The translations under genes were made by a program, and so were the position numbers. From NCBI GenBank assembly GCA_025363295.1, contig JANYEC010000100.1, forward strand, positions 1-37,762: DNA of 37,762 nucleotides, written 5' to 3'. Within the stretch, counting starts at the first letter, position 1. The number at the start of each line of letters is the position of its first letter. The notes under the pieces were generated by a model. That model made no database searches, had not been told where the DNA came from, and saw only the letters and a list, made by a program, of their open reading frames with translations. The DNA is from Akkermansiaceae bacterium (GTDB lineage Bacteria; Verrucomicrobiota; Verrucomicrobiia; Verrucomicrobiales; Akkermansiaceae). Positions 17,365 through 25,741 of the stretch are shown piece by piece.

Positions 17365-17868
17365 ATGAAAACCGCACTGATCCTTTGCGCTCTGGTTTCT
17401 AGCAGCCTAGCAGCTGGCCCTATCGTCCCTCGCATCACTCCTGAAGCATTGACGAAACTCCAGCAGCACAACCCCATGATGCAGCTGCCCAAGCCGGCAG
17501 TGGGTGAAGCCAAGGTCACGACCCCGGCCAATCAATCCATCATCAAACAGTCGATGATTCTTCACGACGGGAAAAATTGGACCTTGGTGCCCAAAGGAGC
17601 GGTCATCTTTCTGCCCGAAGCGATGAAGTCACGCGTGGACGTGAAACCCGTGGGTAATTTGCTCACCTTCATCGACTTCATCACCCTGAACCGCAGTTGG
17701 ATCACCACCACCGAAGTGAGCTTCGATCAAGCAGCCGGAAATGCGCCCCTGCCTGCCGAACGCGTCAGTTTTTGGGCCAAGCAGGATAAGATTGTGGTTG
17801 CCGTCCATCAAAGCGGACCGATTTCAGTCCGCATCAACGCCGAATCACAAACCATCACCAAACGATGA
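17365..17868 (+). CDS. Small secreted protein of unknown function (trio gene 2)
   Basis: Not recognised. 167 residues with a signal peptide (MKTALILCALVSSSLAA). The mature part includes a predicted soluble segment 'ILHDGKNWTLVPKGAVIFLP' and ends 'ESQTITKR'. It contains no cysteine after the signal peptide and no membrane segment. I chose the ATG at 17365, since an upstream TTG overlapping gene 1 would place ten residues ahead of the signal. Its stop overlaps the start of gene 3 (ATGA), so the two are translationally coupled and probably made in fixed ratio. Confidence 0.65.
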   Translation: MKTALILCALVSSSLAAGPIVPRITPEALTKLQQHNPMMQLPKPAVGEAKVTTPANQSIIKQSMILHDGKNWTLVPKGAVIFLPEAMKSRVDVKPVGNLLTFIDFITLNRSWITTTEVSFDQAAGNAPLPAERVSFWAKQDKIVVAVHQSGPISVRINAESQTITKR

Positions 17869-18890
17869 AAATTCTCTCTCTGTTTCTAACTCTATCTGCT
17901 GCTAGCGCTTTTGGCCAAAGTAGCAACTTCAGCAATTTCGTCCGCCAAACCCAACAGGGAACGGGCGTTGTCTGGGACATGCCGGTAGCCGCCGTAGGAG
18001 CCGCTTCATCCGCCCTCGCGCTCGATGCCAATGGTGCCCTGTTCCAACTCTGGACTATCCAACAAAGCCCCGTGCAAGACTACCTACTGGATCAGAAACT
18101 CGTCGGTGCGTATCTTCCCACTGCGGACATTAAGGTAATCACCCTCGACCCTAACGGTAAAGTTCCCCGCACCCGTGTGGATAAGCCGTTTACGGTTGAA
18201 GTAACGGTGGCTGGTCTGCTCACCGGCAGCGGTTTGCCACTTGCCTCCACGCAAGTTCTGTTTGAACAACACATCGCATCCTATCCCACGGGACAGACGA
18301 CGCTGCTCGCCTCGCAAGTTCAGTCCAATACGCCACTGTATAGCGGCTATCTCGCTTCTAACGGCAAAACGGTGTTCAGGTTTCCAGCGTCTTCTTTGAC
18401 TGCCACCGATCCAACCAAGGCGCTCGGTGAGGAGCACTTCGTTGTCCACGCCTTGTCCGATGGAACTCTCAGCCAAACTCAGATTGCATCTAACTTCGTT
18501 CAAGTTTGGCCTGTCGCCTCAGGTCTGATCAAGGGCATTTCTAACAATGACCTCATCCGCTTTGAGATCCCAAAGATCGAATTGCTGCTCAATGATCTCT
18601 ATCCGCGCAGCGATACTTATCTCATGCTCTACGAAGGCAGCCAATACAACGGCGTCACAGGAACGATCGTCAAAGCCTACCCCGTGGACCGCGACATCTC
18701 TACCAGCACCGTCATACCGGTCACGGAGCTAGATTCGAAACTCACGAAAGATGGCACCTACACTTTGGCCATCGTCAGCCAAACCGTTTATGGGCTCGAG
18801 CTGATAGCCCCCACGGTGACCATCCAAGTTAGACGCTCGCTTCAGGTCAATGCCATGCAGGTGAATTTCTCCGACGGCAGCAATCCATAA
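17865..18890 (+). CDS. Secreted protein of unknown function (trio gene 3)
   Basis: Not recognised. 341 residues with a signal peptide (MKILSLFLTLSAASAFGQ). The body shows repeated beta-rich segments ('KPFTVEVTVAGLL', 'STQVLFEQHIASYP', 'YTLAIVSQTVYGLELIAPTVTIQV') that suggest one or more immunoglobulin-like or fibronectin-like sandwiches. No catalytic motif was seen. It closes the three-gene unit and is followed by a long GC-rich hairpin. The unit could be a secreted structural or adhesion module, but that is a guess from composition only. Confidence 0.65.
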   Translation: MKILSLFLTLSAASAFGQSSNFSNFVRQTQQGTGVVWDMPVAAVGAASSALALDANGALFQLWTIQQSPVQDYLLDQKLVGAYLPTADIKVITLDPNGKVPRTRVDKPFTVEVTVAGLLTGSGLPLASTQVLFEQHIASYPTGQTTLLASQVQSNTPLYSGYLASNGKTVFRFPASSLTATDPTKALGEEHFVVHALSDGTLSQTQIASNFVQVWPVASGLIKGISNNDLIRFEIPKIELLLNDLYPRSDTYLMLYEGSQYNGVTGTIVKAYPVDRDISTSTVIPVTELDSKLTKDGTYTLAIVSQTVYGLELIAPTVTIQVRRSLQVNAMQVNFSDGSNP

Positions 18891-18917
18891 TTCCAACGGT
18901 TTCCCCCCGACAAACAG

Positions 18918-18978
18918 CCGGCCGGTGTGGTCGGAAGGCGCATCGCCCCTTGAAGCGTCCTCCGAATCACCCGGCCGG
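18918..18978 (+). terminator. Long imperfect GC-rich hairpin after the secreted trio
   Basis: CCGGCCGGTG at 18918-18927 pairs with CACCCGGCCGG ending at 18978 (one bulge). Inside it, TCGGAAGGCG pairs imperfectly with CGTCCTCCGA. No T-run follows, so it may be a factor-dependent terminator, an mRNA-stabilising structure or a REP-like element. Confidence 0.45.
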
Positions 18979-19076
18979 TTCATTTAAAACTGAGAGTGCT
19001 AAAATTTGCCTCAGCATCCCACTCGACACCAGTCGGAATTCCGACAGACTCGACATCCATTCCACAAACCCCACCG

Positions 19077-20165
19077 ATGTCAGAATTTCTCGTAATCCCT
19101 CGTAAAGACCATGATGCCCTTGTTTCAAAAGCTTACCAATCCCGGGGCTACACGGCGGATGAAGCCGATGAAGGTGCAAAGCTCGCTGCCGAAGCCGCTC
19201 GCCATGGCATCCGCACTCACCACGCCTTGAAGGCTCTCCACCTCGATCACCTGCTAGGCTCCGCCACCGGGGGCTGCGTTCCGGGGGCTGAAATCGAAGT
19301 CCTGCCCTCACGTTTCGCCGCCTCCGAGCGCTGGAATGCTAATAAAAAACTTGGCCAATCTGTCGCCTACCGCGCTATTGACCGCGCCATCGAACTCGCT
19401 GACCAATACGGGATCGCGCAAATCTCAGTAGATAATTGTTTCCACTATCTCTGGGGCGGCGGCTACGTCATGGAAGCTGCGGAGCGTGGCTACTATGCCT
19501 ACACTAATTGCACTTCCGCCCTCGCCGAGGTTGTTCCCTTTGGTGGCAAATATCCTACTCTCGGCACCAATCCTCACTCCTGGGGGATCCCAAGCATGGA
19601 AGCGAACGGCTTTCCGATCGTGATGGACTGGGCGACCTCCACCGTCGCCATGGGTCGCGTCCAGGCACTCAAGCGCGAAGGAAAAATGCTTCCTCCCGGT
19701 GCCGCCGTGGATGCGAATGGACAGCCGACCATCGACCCTAACGAAGTCGCCGCGCTCCTCCCCTTCGGCGGTCACAAGGGCTACGGCATGTCACTGCTCA
19801 ACGAAATTTTTGGTGGGCTCATCGGTGGCTCGCTTCCCACCATCCGCGGACGCAACATGCCATCTGCAGATGAAAAAAACACACCGGTCTTCTATTTCCA
19901 GATCATCCACCCGGAAGCCCTTTCCGGGGGAAACTTCGCCCAAGGCCGCAATCAAATGCAAAATTTAAAGGCGGTCATCGAAGACATCCTCGGCCACGGC
20001 AACGATCATTCGATGCTTCCCGGCCAACTCGAGGCCGCCGCGCGTAAACGCTCTGATGAAGCCGGCGGCATTTTATTCACGGAGGCAGAAGTCGCTGAGT
20101 TTAACGAAATCAACGCCGAGCTCGGACTCCCCGCTTGGGACGTGAGCAAATTGGCAGAGGTCTAA
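19077..20165 (+). CDS. Ldh family (malate / L-sulfolactate dehydrogenase-type) oxidoreductase
   Basis: A type-2 malate/L-lactate dehydrogenase family protein of 362 residues, NAD(P)-dependent and cytoplasmic. Recognisable segments are 'AARHGIRTHHALKALHLD' (about 43-60, with the catalytic-region His), 'GTNPHSWGIP', 'DWATSTVAMGRV', 'LPFGGHKGYGMSLLNEIFGG' and the C-terminal 'AEVAEFNEINAELGLPAW'. The ATG at 19077 gives the normal start; 27 residues of in-frame sequence before it look non-coding. The family reduces 2-oxo acids or oxidises 2-hydroxy acids of several kinds, and the substrate cannot be read from the sequence. It stands alone. Confidence 0.88.
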   Translation: MSEFLVIPRKDHDALVSKAYQSRGYTADEADEGAKLAAEAARHGIRTHHALKALHLDHLLGSATGGCVPGAEIEVLPSRFAASERWNANKKLGQSVAYRAIDRAIELADQYGIAQISVDNCFHYLWGGGYVMEAAERGYYAYTNCTSALAEVVPFGGKYPTLGTNPHSWGIPSMEANGFPIVMDWATSTVAMGRVQALKREGKMLPPGAAVDANGQPTIDPNEVAALLPFGGHKGYGMSLLNEIFGGLIGGSLPTIRGRNMPSADEKNTPVFYFQIIHPEALSGGNFAQGRNQMQNLKAVIEDILGHGNDHSMLPGQLEAAARKRSDEAGGILFTEAEVAEFNEINAELGLPAWDVSKLAEV

Positions 20166-20237
20166 CTTATCATTGAAGAAATCCAAAGTCGCTCGTGCGG
20201 ATTGCTTTGCGGATAGACTTAACCGTGCGATCAAATC

Positions 20238-21112
20238 ATGGATACGTCTAAAAAAATCTCCTGCTGCACCGGTCGCCGCATCCTCGTGCGGGTGATTCAG
20301 ATTTTACTCATAATTGCGTTAGTTCCCTTCGTTTTTCTCGTGGGCTGCCAATCAAAGCTGATCTATTCTCCCCGTCCTTACGCCGCCGGAGCCACTGCGC
20401 TTTGGCAGCAGGAAACACACGGCAGGCCGATCGATTTTCGGACATCACAGGGCAAACAGCGGGCATTTCTCCAAGGTAATCTAAAATCGCCGCGGAACCT
20501 CTGGATCTTTTGCGGCGGCAATGGCACGTTGGCCCTTGATTGGTCTAAATGGTTGGAAGCCTACGCCCCCCCCCCGACGATGCATGGGTGCTGGTAGATT
20601 TTCCAGGTTATGGTGATTGCGAGGGAGCACCCTCACCCGGACACATCCGAGAATCGTTAGATCAAGTGGTGCCGTTAGCATGCCGGGAAATGGGGTGGCC
20701 CGAGCACCCGGATTCGCGTCGATTGCGGTTTTTCGGGCACAGCTTGGGTGCAGGTGCCTGCTTGACCGCTGCCTCCGATTTCAAAATCCAGCGCGGAGTT
20801 TTGCTCGCACCATTTACCAGCACGATGGACATGACCCGCCAAGTGATCGGAGTTCCGCTAGGGCTGCTGGTGTGGCATCGCTTTGATAACTCCGCCCGCC
20901 TCGCAGAACTCGCGTCGCGTGGCCCGGGCAAGGTCGTCATTCTGCATGGAAACAATGATGAAGTCATCCCAGTGACGATGAGCCGGACTCTTGCCGCCCA
21001 ACAGAAAGGTATCGTAAAACTCAGAGAAATACCGGGTGGACGACACAATGACATCCAGAAAAAAAACGCCGCTGCGTTAGCAACCGCGCTAAAAGAAGTG
21101 GGAGAGAATTGA
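20238..21112 (+). pseudogene. Alpha/beta hydrolase lipoprotein, frame broken at a C10 tract
   Basis: Two overlapping frames together make one alpha/beta hydrolase of about 290 residues. The first frame has an N-terminal hydrophobic stretch with a lipobox (LVGC, about residue 38) and runs to 'LALDWSKWLEAYAP'. The second continues with 'DDAWVLVDFPGYGDCEG', the nucleophile elbow 'GHSLGAG', the Asp in 'HGNNDEVIP' and the His in 'GGRHND'. The change of frame falls within ten consecutive C at 20566-20575; eight or eleven C would restore one frame. With ten C the first frame ends at 20597 and lacks the catalytic triad. This is either a slipped or phase-variable gene or a sequencing error. Confidence 0.85.
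20566..20575 (+). repeat. C10 homopolymer inside the hydrolase gene
   Basis: Ten consecutive C at the frame break of the alpha/beta hydrolase. Long C runs mutate by slippage, and a change to eight or eleven C restores the full protein. Confidence 0.9.
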
Positions 21113-21164
21113 ACGTGTAGCCGAGATTCCTCTAAATCTAACAAACCGATCCATCCAACGCTCA

Positions 21165-21209
21165 CTAAAAAAAGCGTGGTGACTTCCATTCCTAGAAATC
21201 ACCACGCTT
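21165..21209 (-). terminator. Intrinsic terminator of the DEAD-box helicase gene
   Basis: A perfect 11-bp stem (AAGCGTGGTGA at 21172-21182 with TCACCACGCTT at 21199-21209) is followed on the minus strand by a run of seven T. It lies 18 bases past the helicase stop and also faces the end of the hydrolase gene on the plus strand. Confidence 0.9.
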
Positions 21210-21226
21210 GGTTAGAATTGAATCGG

Positions 21227-22606
21227 TTAGCGGGAAGCGGGACGACGCCGATTGTTGCCGCGTGAAGCGTTGCTGTAATCGCGGCCTTCGCCACCCGTTC
21301 CGCCACCGCTGCTGTATCGGCCACCACCTCCGCCGTTGCCGGAGCGATTGCCGCCACCACCACCGCCGCCTTGACGACCGCCCCCGCGATTTCCACCGCC
21401 TTGGACCATGCCGCCGCCGGTTCTCATGCGGAGATGGCGATCTGCTAGGGACTCGTCATGCCAGGCGTGATCATCCCAGCGCGGGATGACGGCTTTGATT
21501 ACTTTTTCGATCTCACGAAGGAACTCCCGCTCGTCTTCCGCGCAGAACGAAACGGCGAGACCTTCCGCACCCGCACGACCGGTGCGGCCGATGCGGTGGA
21601 CGTAGGCTTCAGGTTCATTCGGTAAATCATAGTTCACCACGAGGCCGACGTCCTTCACGTCCACACCACGAGCTGCGACGTCCGTGGCAACGAGCACAGG
21701 GGTGAGGCCTTTCTTGAATTTTTCGAGCGCCTTTTCACGTTGAGCTTGGGACTTGTTACCATGAATGGCATCCGCAGGAAAACCTGCGACGCAGAGGGCC
21801 TTCGCAAGTTTGTTAGCGCCGTGCTTGGTGCGACTGAAGACAATTGTTAGTTTTCCGATTTCGGCTTTCGCCTGCTGGGCGAGCAACAGTTCGAGAAGCG
21901 GCTTCTTGTTTTCGCGATCTACGAAACAAACTTTTTGGTCCACGCGCTCGGCGGTCGTGGTTTCCGGGGCGATGCTCACCCGGGCTGGATTTTGCAAAAT
22001 CATTTGCGCGAGCTCTACAATGTTAGGCGCGAGAGTCGCCGAGAAGAACAGCGACTGGCGCTTGGCAGGGAGCAGAGAAACGATGCGTTTTACGTCGCGG
22101 TGGAAGCCCATGTCGAGCATGCGGTCCACTTCATCGAGAACGAAAAACTCGACAGCAGATAGATCGACGCAGCGTTGGTCGATGAGATCGAGCAAGCGCC
22201 CGGGCGTGGCCACAAGCACATCTACCCCACCGCGCATCGCGGAGATTTGCGGGTTTTGGCCGACGCCGCCATAGATGAGGGTCTGCTTGAAACGAATATG
22301 CGCGCCGTAGGTGGAGAAGCTTTTTCCGACTTGGCCCGCAAGCTCACGTGTCGGTGCAAGAACCAGCGTGCGGCAGGTTTTAGGCCGCATCTGCTTAGGA
22401 TTTTCATGCAGGGCGTGAAGGATCGGCAGCGCGAAGCTGGCGGTTTTTCCGGTGCCCGTCTGGGCGCATCCGAGGATATCTCGGCCCTGAAGCAAGAGTG
22501 GAATGGCTTGCGCCTGCACGGGCGAAGGAGTGGTGTATTCAAGTTCGCGCAAAACGCGATGCAGGGGCGCAGCCAGTGGCAACGCCTCGAATGAGGTCGG
22601 GGTCAT
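21227..22606 (-). CDS. DEAD-box ATP-dependent RNA helicase, RhlE-like
   Basis: 459 residues from the ATG at 22606; longer in-frame sequence upstream looks non-coding. The Q motif region 'FEALPLAAPLHRVL' starts at residue 6, and 'PSPVQAQAIPLLLQGRDIL' follows. Motif I 'AQTGTGKT' is at 48-55, then 'PTRELAGQV', DEVD (motif II), 'SATL' (motif III, 'FFSATL'), and 'ARGVDVKDV' and 'HRIGRTGRAG' of the second RecA domain. The C-terminal tail (about the last 60 residues) is Gly/Arg/Asn-rich like RGG boxes and probably binds RNA. Motif II reads DEVD rather than DEAD, a tolerated variant seen in the RhlE group. Roles are usually in ribosome assembly and RNA decay. Confidence 0.92.
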   Translation of the reverse strand: MTPTSFEALPLAAPLHRVLRELEYTTPSPVQAQAIPLLLQGRDILGCAQTGTGKTASFALPILHALHENPKQMRPKTCRTLVLAPTRELAGQVGKSFSTYGAHIRFKQTLIYGGVGQNPQISAMRGGVDVLVATPGRLLDLIDQRCVDLSAVEFFVLDEVDRMLDMGFHRDVKRIVSLLPAKRQSLFFSATLAPNIVELAQMILQNPARVSIAPETTTAERVDQKVCFVDRENKKPLLELLLAQQAKAEIGKLTIVFSRTKHGANKLAKALCVAGFPADAIHGNKSQAQREKALEKFKKGLTPVLVATDVAARGVDVKDVGLVVNYDLPNEPEAYVHRIGRTGRAGAEGLAVSFCAEDEREFLREIEKVIKAVIPRWDDHAWHDESLADRHLRMRTGGGMVQGGGNRGGGRQGGGGGGGNRSGNGGGGGRYSSGGGTGGEGRDYSNASRGNNRRRPASR

Positions 22607-22873
22607 GTGTCTAATTTTGCCTACCTCATCCCTTATGGGCGGCAGGCGGTGTCGATGAGCGGATTCGATTATCCTCAAACAATCTCTCATCGATGAAGAC
22701 CGGAAAAGGGTGGAGCCGTCTTTTCGACCCCTCACCGATAAAAACACGGTGCGGAGCAGGCTTTAAACGGATCTTGTGAGATAGCAAGGCTTTTCATGCA
22801 ATTTCCCGTCTCGCGTAAGTAAACTATCGGCTTAGACCTTGCTTACCGGGGATGCGTTGGCGACTCTATCCGC

Positions 22874-24007
22874 ATGAGTCAAGATGTTGTCGCCCTTCTG
22901 CAGGAACTCGTCCGCATCCCATCGGTGAATCCGGACAATGCACCGGGGACGGATCAAACTGGCGAGGAAATGATCGCGGTTTTTCTATCAGGGTGGCTGG
23001 AATCCATCGGCGCGGCAGTGGTCTTAGAAGAGGTCCAACCGGGTCGGCCGAATCTAATCGCCCGCTTCGCCCCCATGGATGGCCGGCCACGAATTCTGCT
23101 AGGTCCGCATTTGGATACGGTGGGCGTGGGAGGGATGGTGATTGAGCCCTTCAGCGGAGAGATTCGTGATGGAAAAGTCTGGGGCCGCGGCGCATCGGAC
23201 ACTAAAGGTCCGATGGCGGCGATGCTGTGGGCGCTTCACGAACATCGTGAGCAATTGGCTAACATGCCAATTGCCGTGGATTTTGTGGCTTTCATGGGTG
23301 AAGAATCTGGCCAGTGGGGATCAAAGGATTTTGCAAAAAAATATGCGAGCGACTACACGTTCGCGCTGGTGGGCGAGCCCACTTCCCTGCAAGTCGTAAA
23401 TGTCACCAAAGGCTCACTCTGGGCCACTCTGAGGGCCACCGGAAAAGCAGCGCACAGCTCTCAACCGGAGCGGGGCGAAAATGCCATTTTGAAACTCACC
23501 CGCTCGCTTGATCAACTCGATCACCACCTCGGCAGCCAGCTCGCCACTTTTACTCATCCGGTCCTCGGCCGATCGACGATGAACATCGGCATGATCCAGG
23601 GAGGCTCGCGACCTAACATCGTCCCCGATTTCGCGGAGGCGGTGATCGACATCCGGATTACCCCGGCGCTGGCGGCAGCCGGGGGAGCTTTAAAATTGTT
23701 GGCAGAGACTATCGAGTTTCACGCCCTACCCGTAGAAATCATCAAGCCGCACGAAAATCCCCCGATGGAAACCCCGGCCGATCATCCGATGATCCAGGCG
23801 CTGCTTTCGACTGACTCGCTAACAGGACTGGCCGGAGCTCCGTGGTTTTCCGACGCCGCCCACTTGTCCAAAGGGGGAATTCCGAGCATCTGCATCGGGC
23901 CGGGATCGATCGATCAAGCACACACCATTGATGAATTTATCGAAATCACCGCACTCGAAGACGGGGCCAATTTTTTCTCAGCGTTCATCGCGAATTTGAG
24001 GCAATGA
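22874..24007 (+). CDS. M20 family metallopeptidase (ArgE/DapE/CPG2-type)
   Basis: A two-zinc cytoplasmic amidohydrolase of 377 residues. Metal ligands are visible in order: His in 'GPHLDTVG' (about 78-80), Asp in 'GRGASDTKGPM' (about 109), the catalytic and ligand Glu pair in 'MGEESG' (about 143-144), Glu in 'VGEPTSLQ', and a late His in 'QAHTIDEF'. The lid or dimerisation domain lies between 'TKGSLWATLRATGKAAHSSQPERG' and the C-terminal part. It hydrolyses an acylated amino acid or small peptide. It starts a plus-strand run of four genes divergent from the helicase gene. Confidence 0.9.
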   Translation: MSQDVVALLQELVRIPSVNPDNAPGTDQTGEEMIAVFLSGWLESIGAAVVLEEVQPGRPNLIARFAPMDGRPRILLGPHLDTVGVGGMVIEPFSGEIRDGKVWGRGASDTKGPMAAMLWALHEHREQLANMPIAVDFVAFMGEESGQWGSKDFAKKYASDYTFALVGEPTSLQVVNVTKGSLWATLRATGKAAHSSQPERGENAILKLTRSLDQLDHHLGSQLATFTHPVLGRSTMNIGMIQGGSRPNIVPDFAEAVIDIRITPALAAAGGALKLLAETIEFHALPVEIIKPHENPPMETPADHPMIQALLSTDSLTGLAGAPWFSDAAHLSKGGIPSICIGPGSIDQAHTIDEFIEITALEDGANFFSAFIANLRQ

Positions 24008-24055
24008 CTTTAAATCGGCCTCTTGCGCCAGCGAAATAGGAGCTTACGCTCGTAT

Positions 24056-25036
24056 ATGCCTTTCGCTTGTAAAAACGGTAGCTGTCAAACGACCCGCTGG
24101 ATGAAAAATGTTCTGTTGGCGGCGGCGATCTATCACATCGGCTTTGGCATCTGGGCAAATTGTTGGCCACATCTTTGGTTCGATTGGCTCGGGATCGCAC
24201 GCCCAAATCATGTCTTGTTGTGGCGCGGAGTGGGAGCAGTCGTTGGAATTCTAGGGCTAGGATTTCTGATTGCTGCAAAAAACCCGATCCACCACTGGCT
24301 TACCGTGTTGATCGGCTTCGCTAAATTCACGTTCGGAATCATCGGCTTCGGTAGCGAGATTTTCTATCAGGAAATCCCATTGCGAGCGGGCTGGATTTTG
24401 TTGATAGACGACCTCATCTGGTGGGCACCGTTTGCCGGAATTTTATATATCAGCCTGCGGGCACACACCGGCCTGCCCCCCAGCCGCTCAAAGCCTTTTA
24501 GCATCTCAGAAGCGGCGGCAACCTATCAACTCTCCAACGGAAAATCTCTCATTGAGGCATCCGAGTCGAAACTGTTAGTGCTCGTTTTTCTCCGCCACTT
24601 CGGCTGCACTTTTACTCGTCAGATTTTACGCGGATTAGAGGGCATCGAAAAGGAAGCCAACCAGCATAACGCCCAGCTCATCCTCGTCCACATGCTCCAA
24701 AACGGGAAGGAAAGCCAATACCTCGGCGAGAGTAGCGGAGTGGCCCGCATTGCCGATCCGCACTGCGAACTTTACCGCGCATTCGGCCTTGGACAGGGCG
24801 GCTTTATCGAACTCTTCGGACCGCAAGTTTGGTGGCGCGCTGCAGTGGCGCTTTTCCAAGGCTGCGGTGTGGGCCACCTCGCGGGGGATGGATTACAAAT
24901 GCCCGGTGCCTTCCTATTTCACAAAGGCAAAATCATTTCCGCGCAGCCCGCGCACTCGGCCTCTGACTTGCCGAATCTCCCGCAGTTATTCAAAACGTTG
25001 CCCTTGCCCGTCTCCCGTGACACGGTATCGGCATGA
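24056..25036 (+). CDS. Membrane protein fused to an AhpC/TSA-like (SelL-related) redoxin domain
   Basis: 326 residues from the ATG at 24056, which has AGGAG 13 bases upstream; a TTG at 24023 is less likely. Residues 1-135 hold about four membrane helices. Residues about 145-315 form a thioredoxin-fold domain of the AhpC/TSA_2 or SelL-related type with 'VFLRHFGCTFTRQ', so the redox site reads Cys-Thr-Phe-Thr (Cys about 184) instead of two cysteines. A single-Cys peroxiredoxin-like mechanism is possible. The gene overlaps the following SDR gene by ATGA. A membrane-fused version of this redoxin is not one I recognise as standard. Confidence 0.7.
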   Translation: MPFACKNGSCQTTRWMKNVLLAAAIYHIGFGIWANCWPHLWFDWLGIARPNHVLLWRGVGAVVGILGLGFLIAAKNPIHHWLTVLIGFAKFTFGIIGFGSEIFYQEIPLRAGWILLIDDLIWWAPFAGILYISLRAHTGLPPSRSKPFSISEAAATYQLSNGKSLIEASESKLLVLVFLRHFGCTFTRQILRGLEGIEKEANQHNAQLILVHMLQNGKESQYLGESSGVARIADPHCELYRAFGLGQGGFIELFGPQVWWRAAVALFQGCGVGHLAGDGLQMPGAFLFHKGKIISAQPAHSASDLPNLPQLFKTLPLPVSRDTVSA

Positions 25037-25737
25037 CATCCCTGCAAGGCAAAACCCTGCTCGTCACCGGTGCATCCAGTGGAATTGGCCAAGCTTTGTG
25101 TGATCTGTTAGTGGAGCGTGGTGCCATGGTGCTGGGTGTCACCCGCAGACCTTCTGCGCTTTCTGAAAACGTGTCCCCGATCGTCGCGGATCTCACCCAG
25201 CGCGAGCAAATTTCCGAGATTTTTCAAGGCCTTGGGAGAATCGATGGCCTCGTCAATTGCGCCGGGATTGCCTACCTCTCCCGCATCACCGACGGCAATC
25301 CCGCCGACTGGGAGGAAATGTGGCGGGTGAATGTAATGGCGCTCAGTCTCTGCTGCCAACTCTCGCTCAAACATTTCCCAACTAGCGGCGGACGCATCGT
25401 CAACGTCTCATCCATGAGCGGCCATCGCGTGCCACCCAGCGGCGGATTCTACGCGCCCACCAAGTTCGCCGTTAGATCGATTACCGACGCACTGCGCGGG
25501 GAGCTGAAATCCGTGAACTCGCCCATTCAAGTCGCCTGCGTTTCGCCAGGTTTCGTCGATACTCCCCTGCTCGATCAATACTTCCTCGGCCGCGAGGAGA
25601 CGCTCACTCAGACACGCGCCGCAATGAAAATGCTTGAAGCCCGCGACGTGGCTTGGGCGATTCTAACGATTCTCGAAGCACCTGCGCACGTCGAGATCGG
25701 CGACATCCTAATGCGCAGTGCGGACCAACGAATGTGA
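25033..25737 (+). CDS. Short-chain dehydrogenase/reductase (SDR)
   Basis: A classical SDR of 234 residues. The cofactor motif 'TGASSGIG' lies at 12-19, 'NCAGIA' at about 75-80, the catalytic Ser in 'NVSSMSG' (126-127), and the catalytic Tyr140 and Lys144 in 'YAPTK'. 'SPGFVDTPLL' follows as usual. It uses NAD(P)H to reduce or oxidise an unknown hydroxyl or keto group. Its ATG overlaps the stop of the membrane-redoxin gene, and the lipoprotein gene starts five bases after it, so the three are co-transcribed. Confidence 0.92.
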   Translation: MTSLQGKTLLVTGASSGIGQALCDLLVERGAMVLGVTRRPSALSENVSPIVADLTQREQISEIFQGLGRIDGLVNCAGIAYLSRITDGNPADWEEMWRVNVMALSLCCQLSLKHFPTSGGRIVNVSSMSGHRVPPSGGFYAPTKFAVRSITDALRGELKSVNSPIQVACVSPGFVDTPLLDQYFLGREETLTQTRAAMKMLEARDVAWAILTILEAPAHVEIGDILMRSADQRM

Positions 25738-25741
25738 GACC

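Noticed and set aside
16782..17531. 249-codon minus-strand open frame across secreted genes 1 and 2
   Set aside because: It lies antisense to two genes with clear signal peptides and coupling, and its translation has no recognisable domain; a reading-frame shadow.
21765..22274. 169-codon plus-strand open frame opposite the DEAD-box helicase
   Set aside because: Antisense to conserved helicase motifs with Ser/Arg-rich composition typical of shadows.
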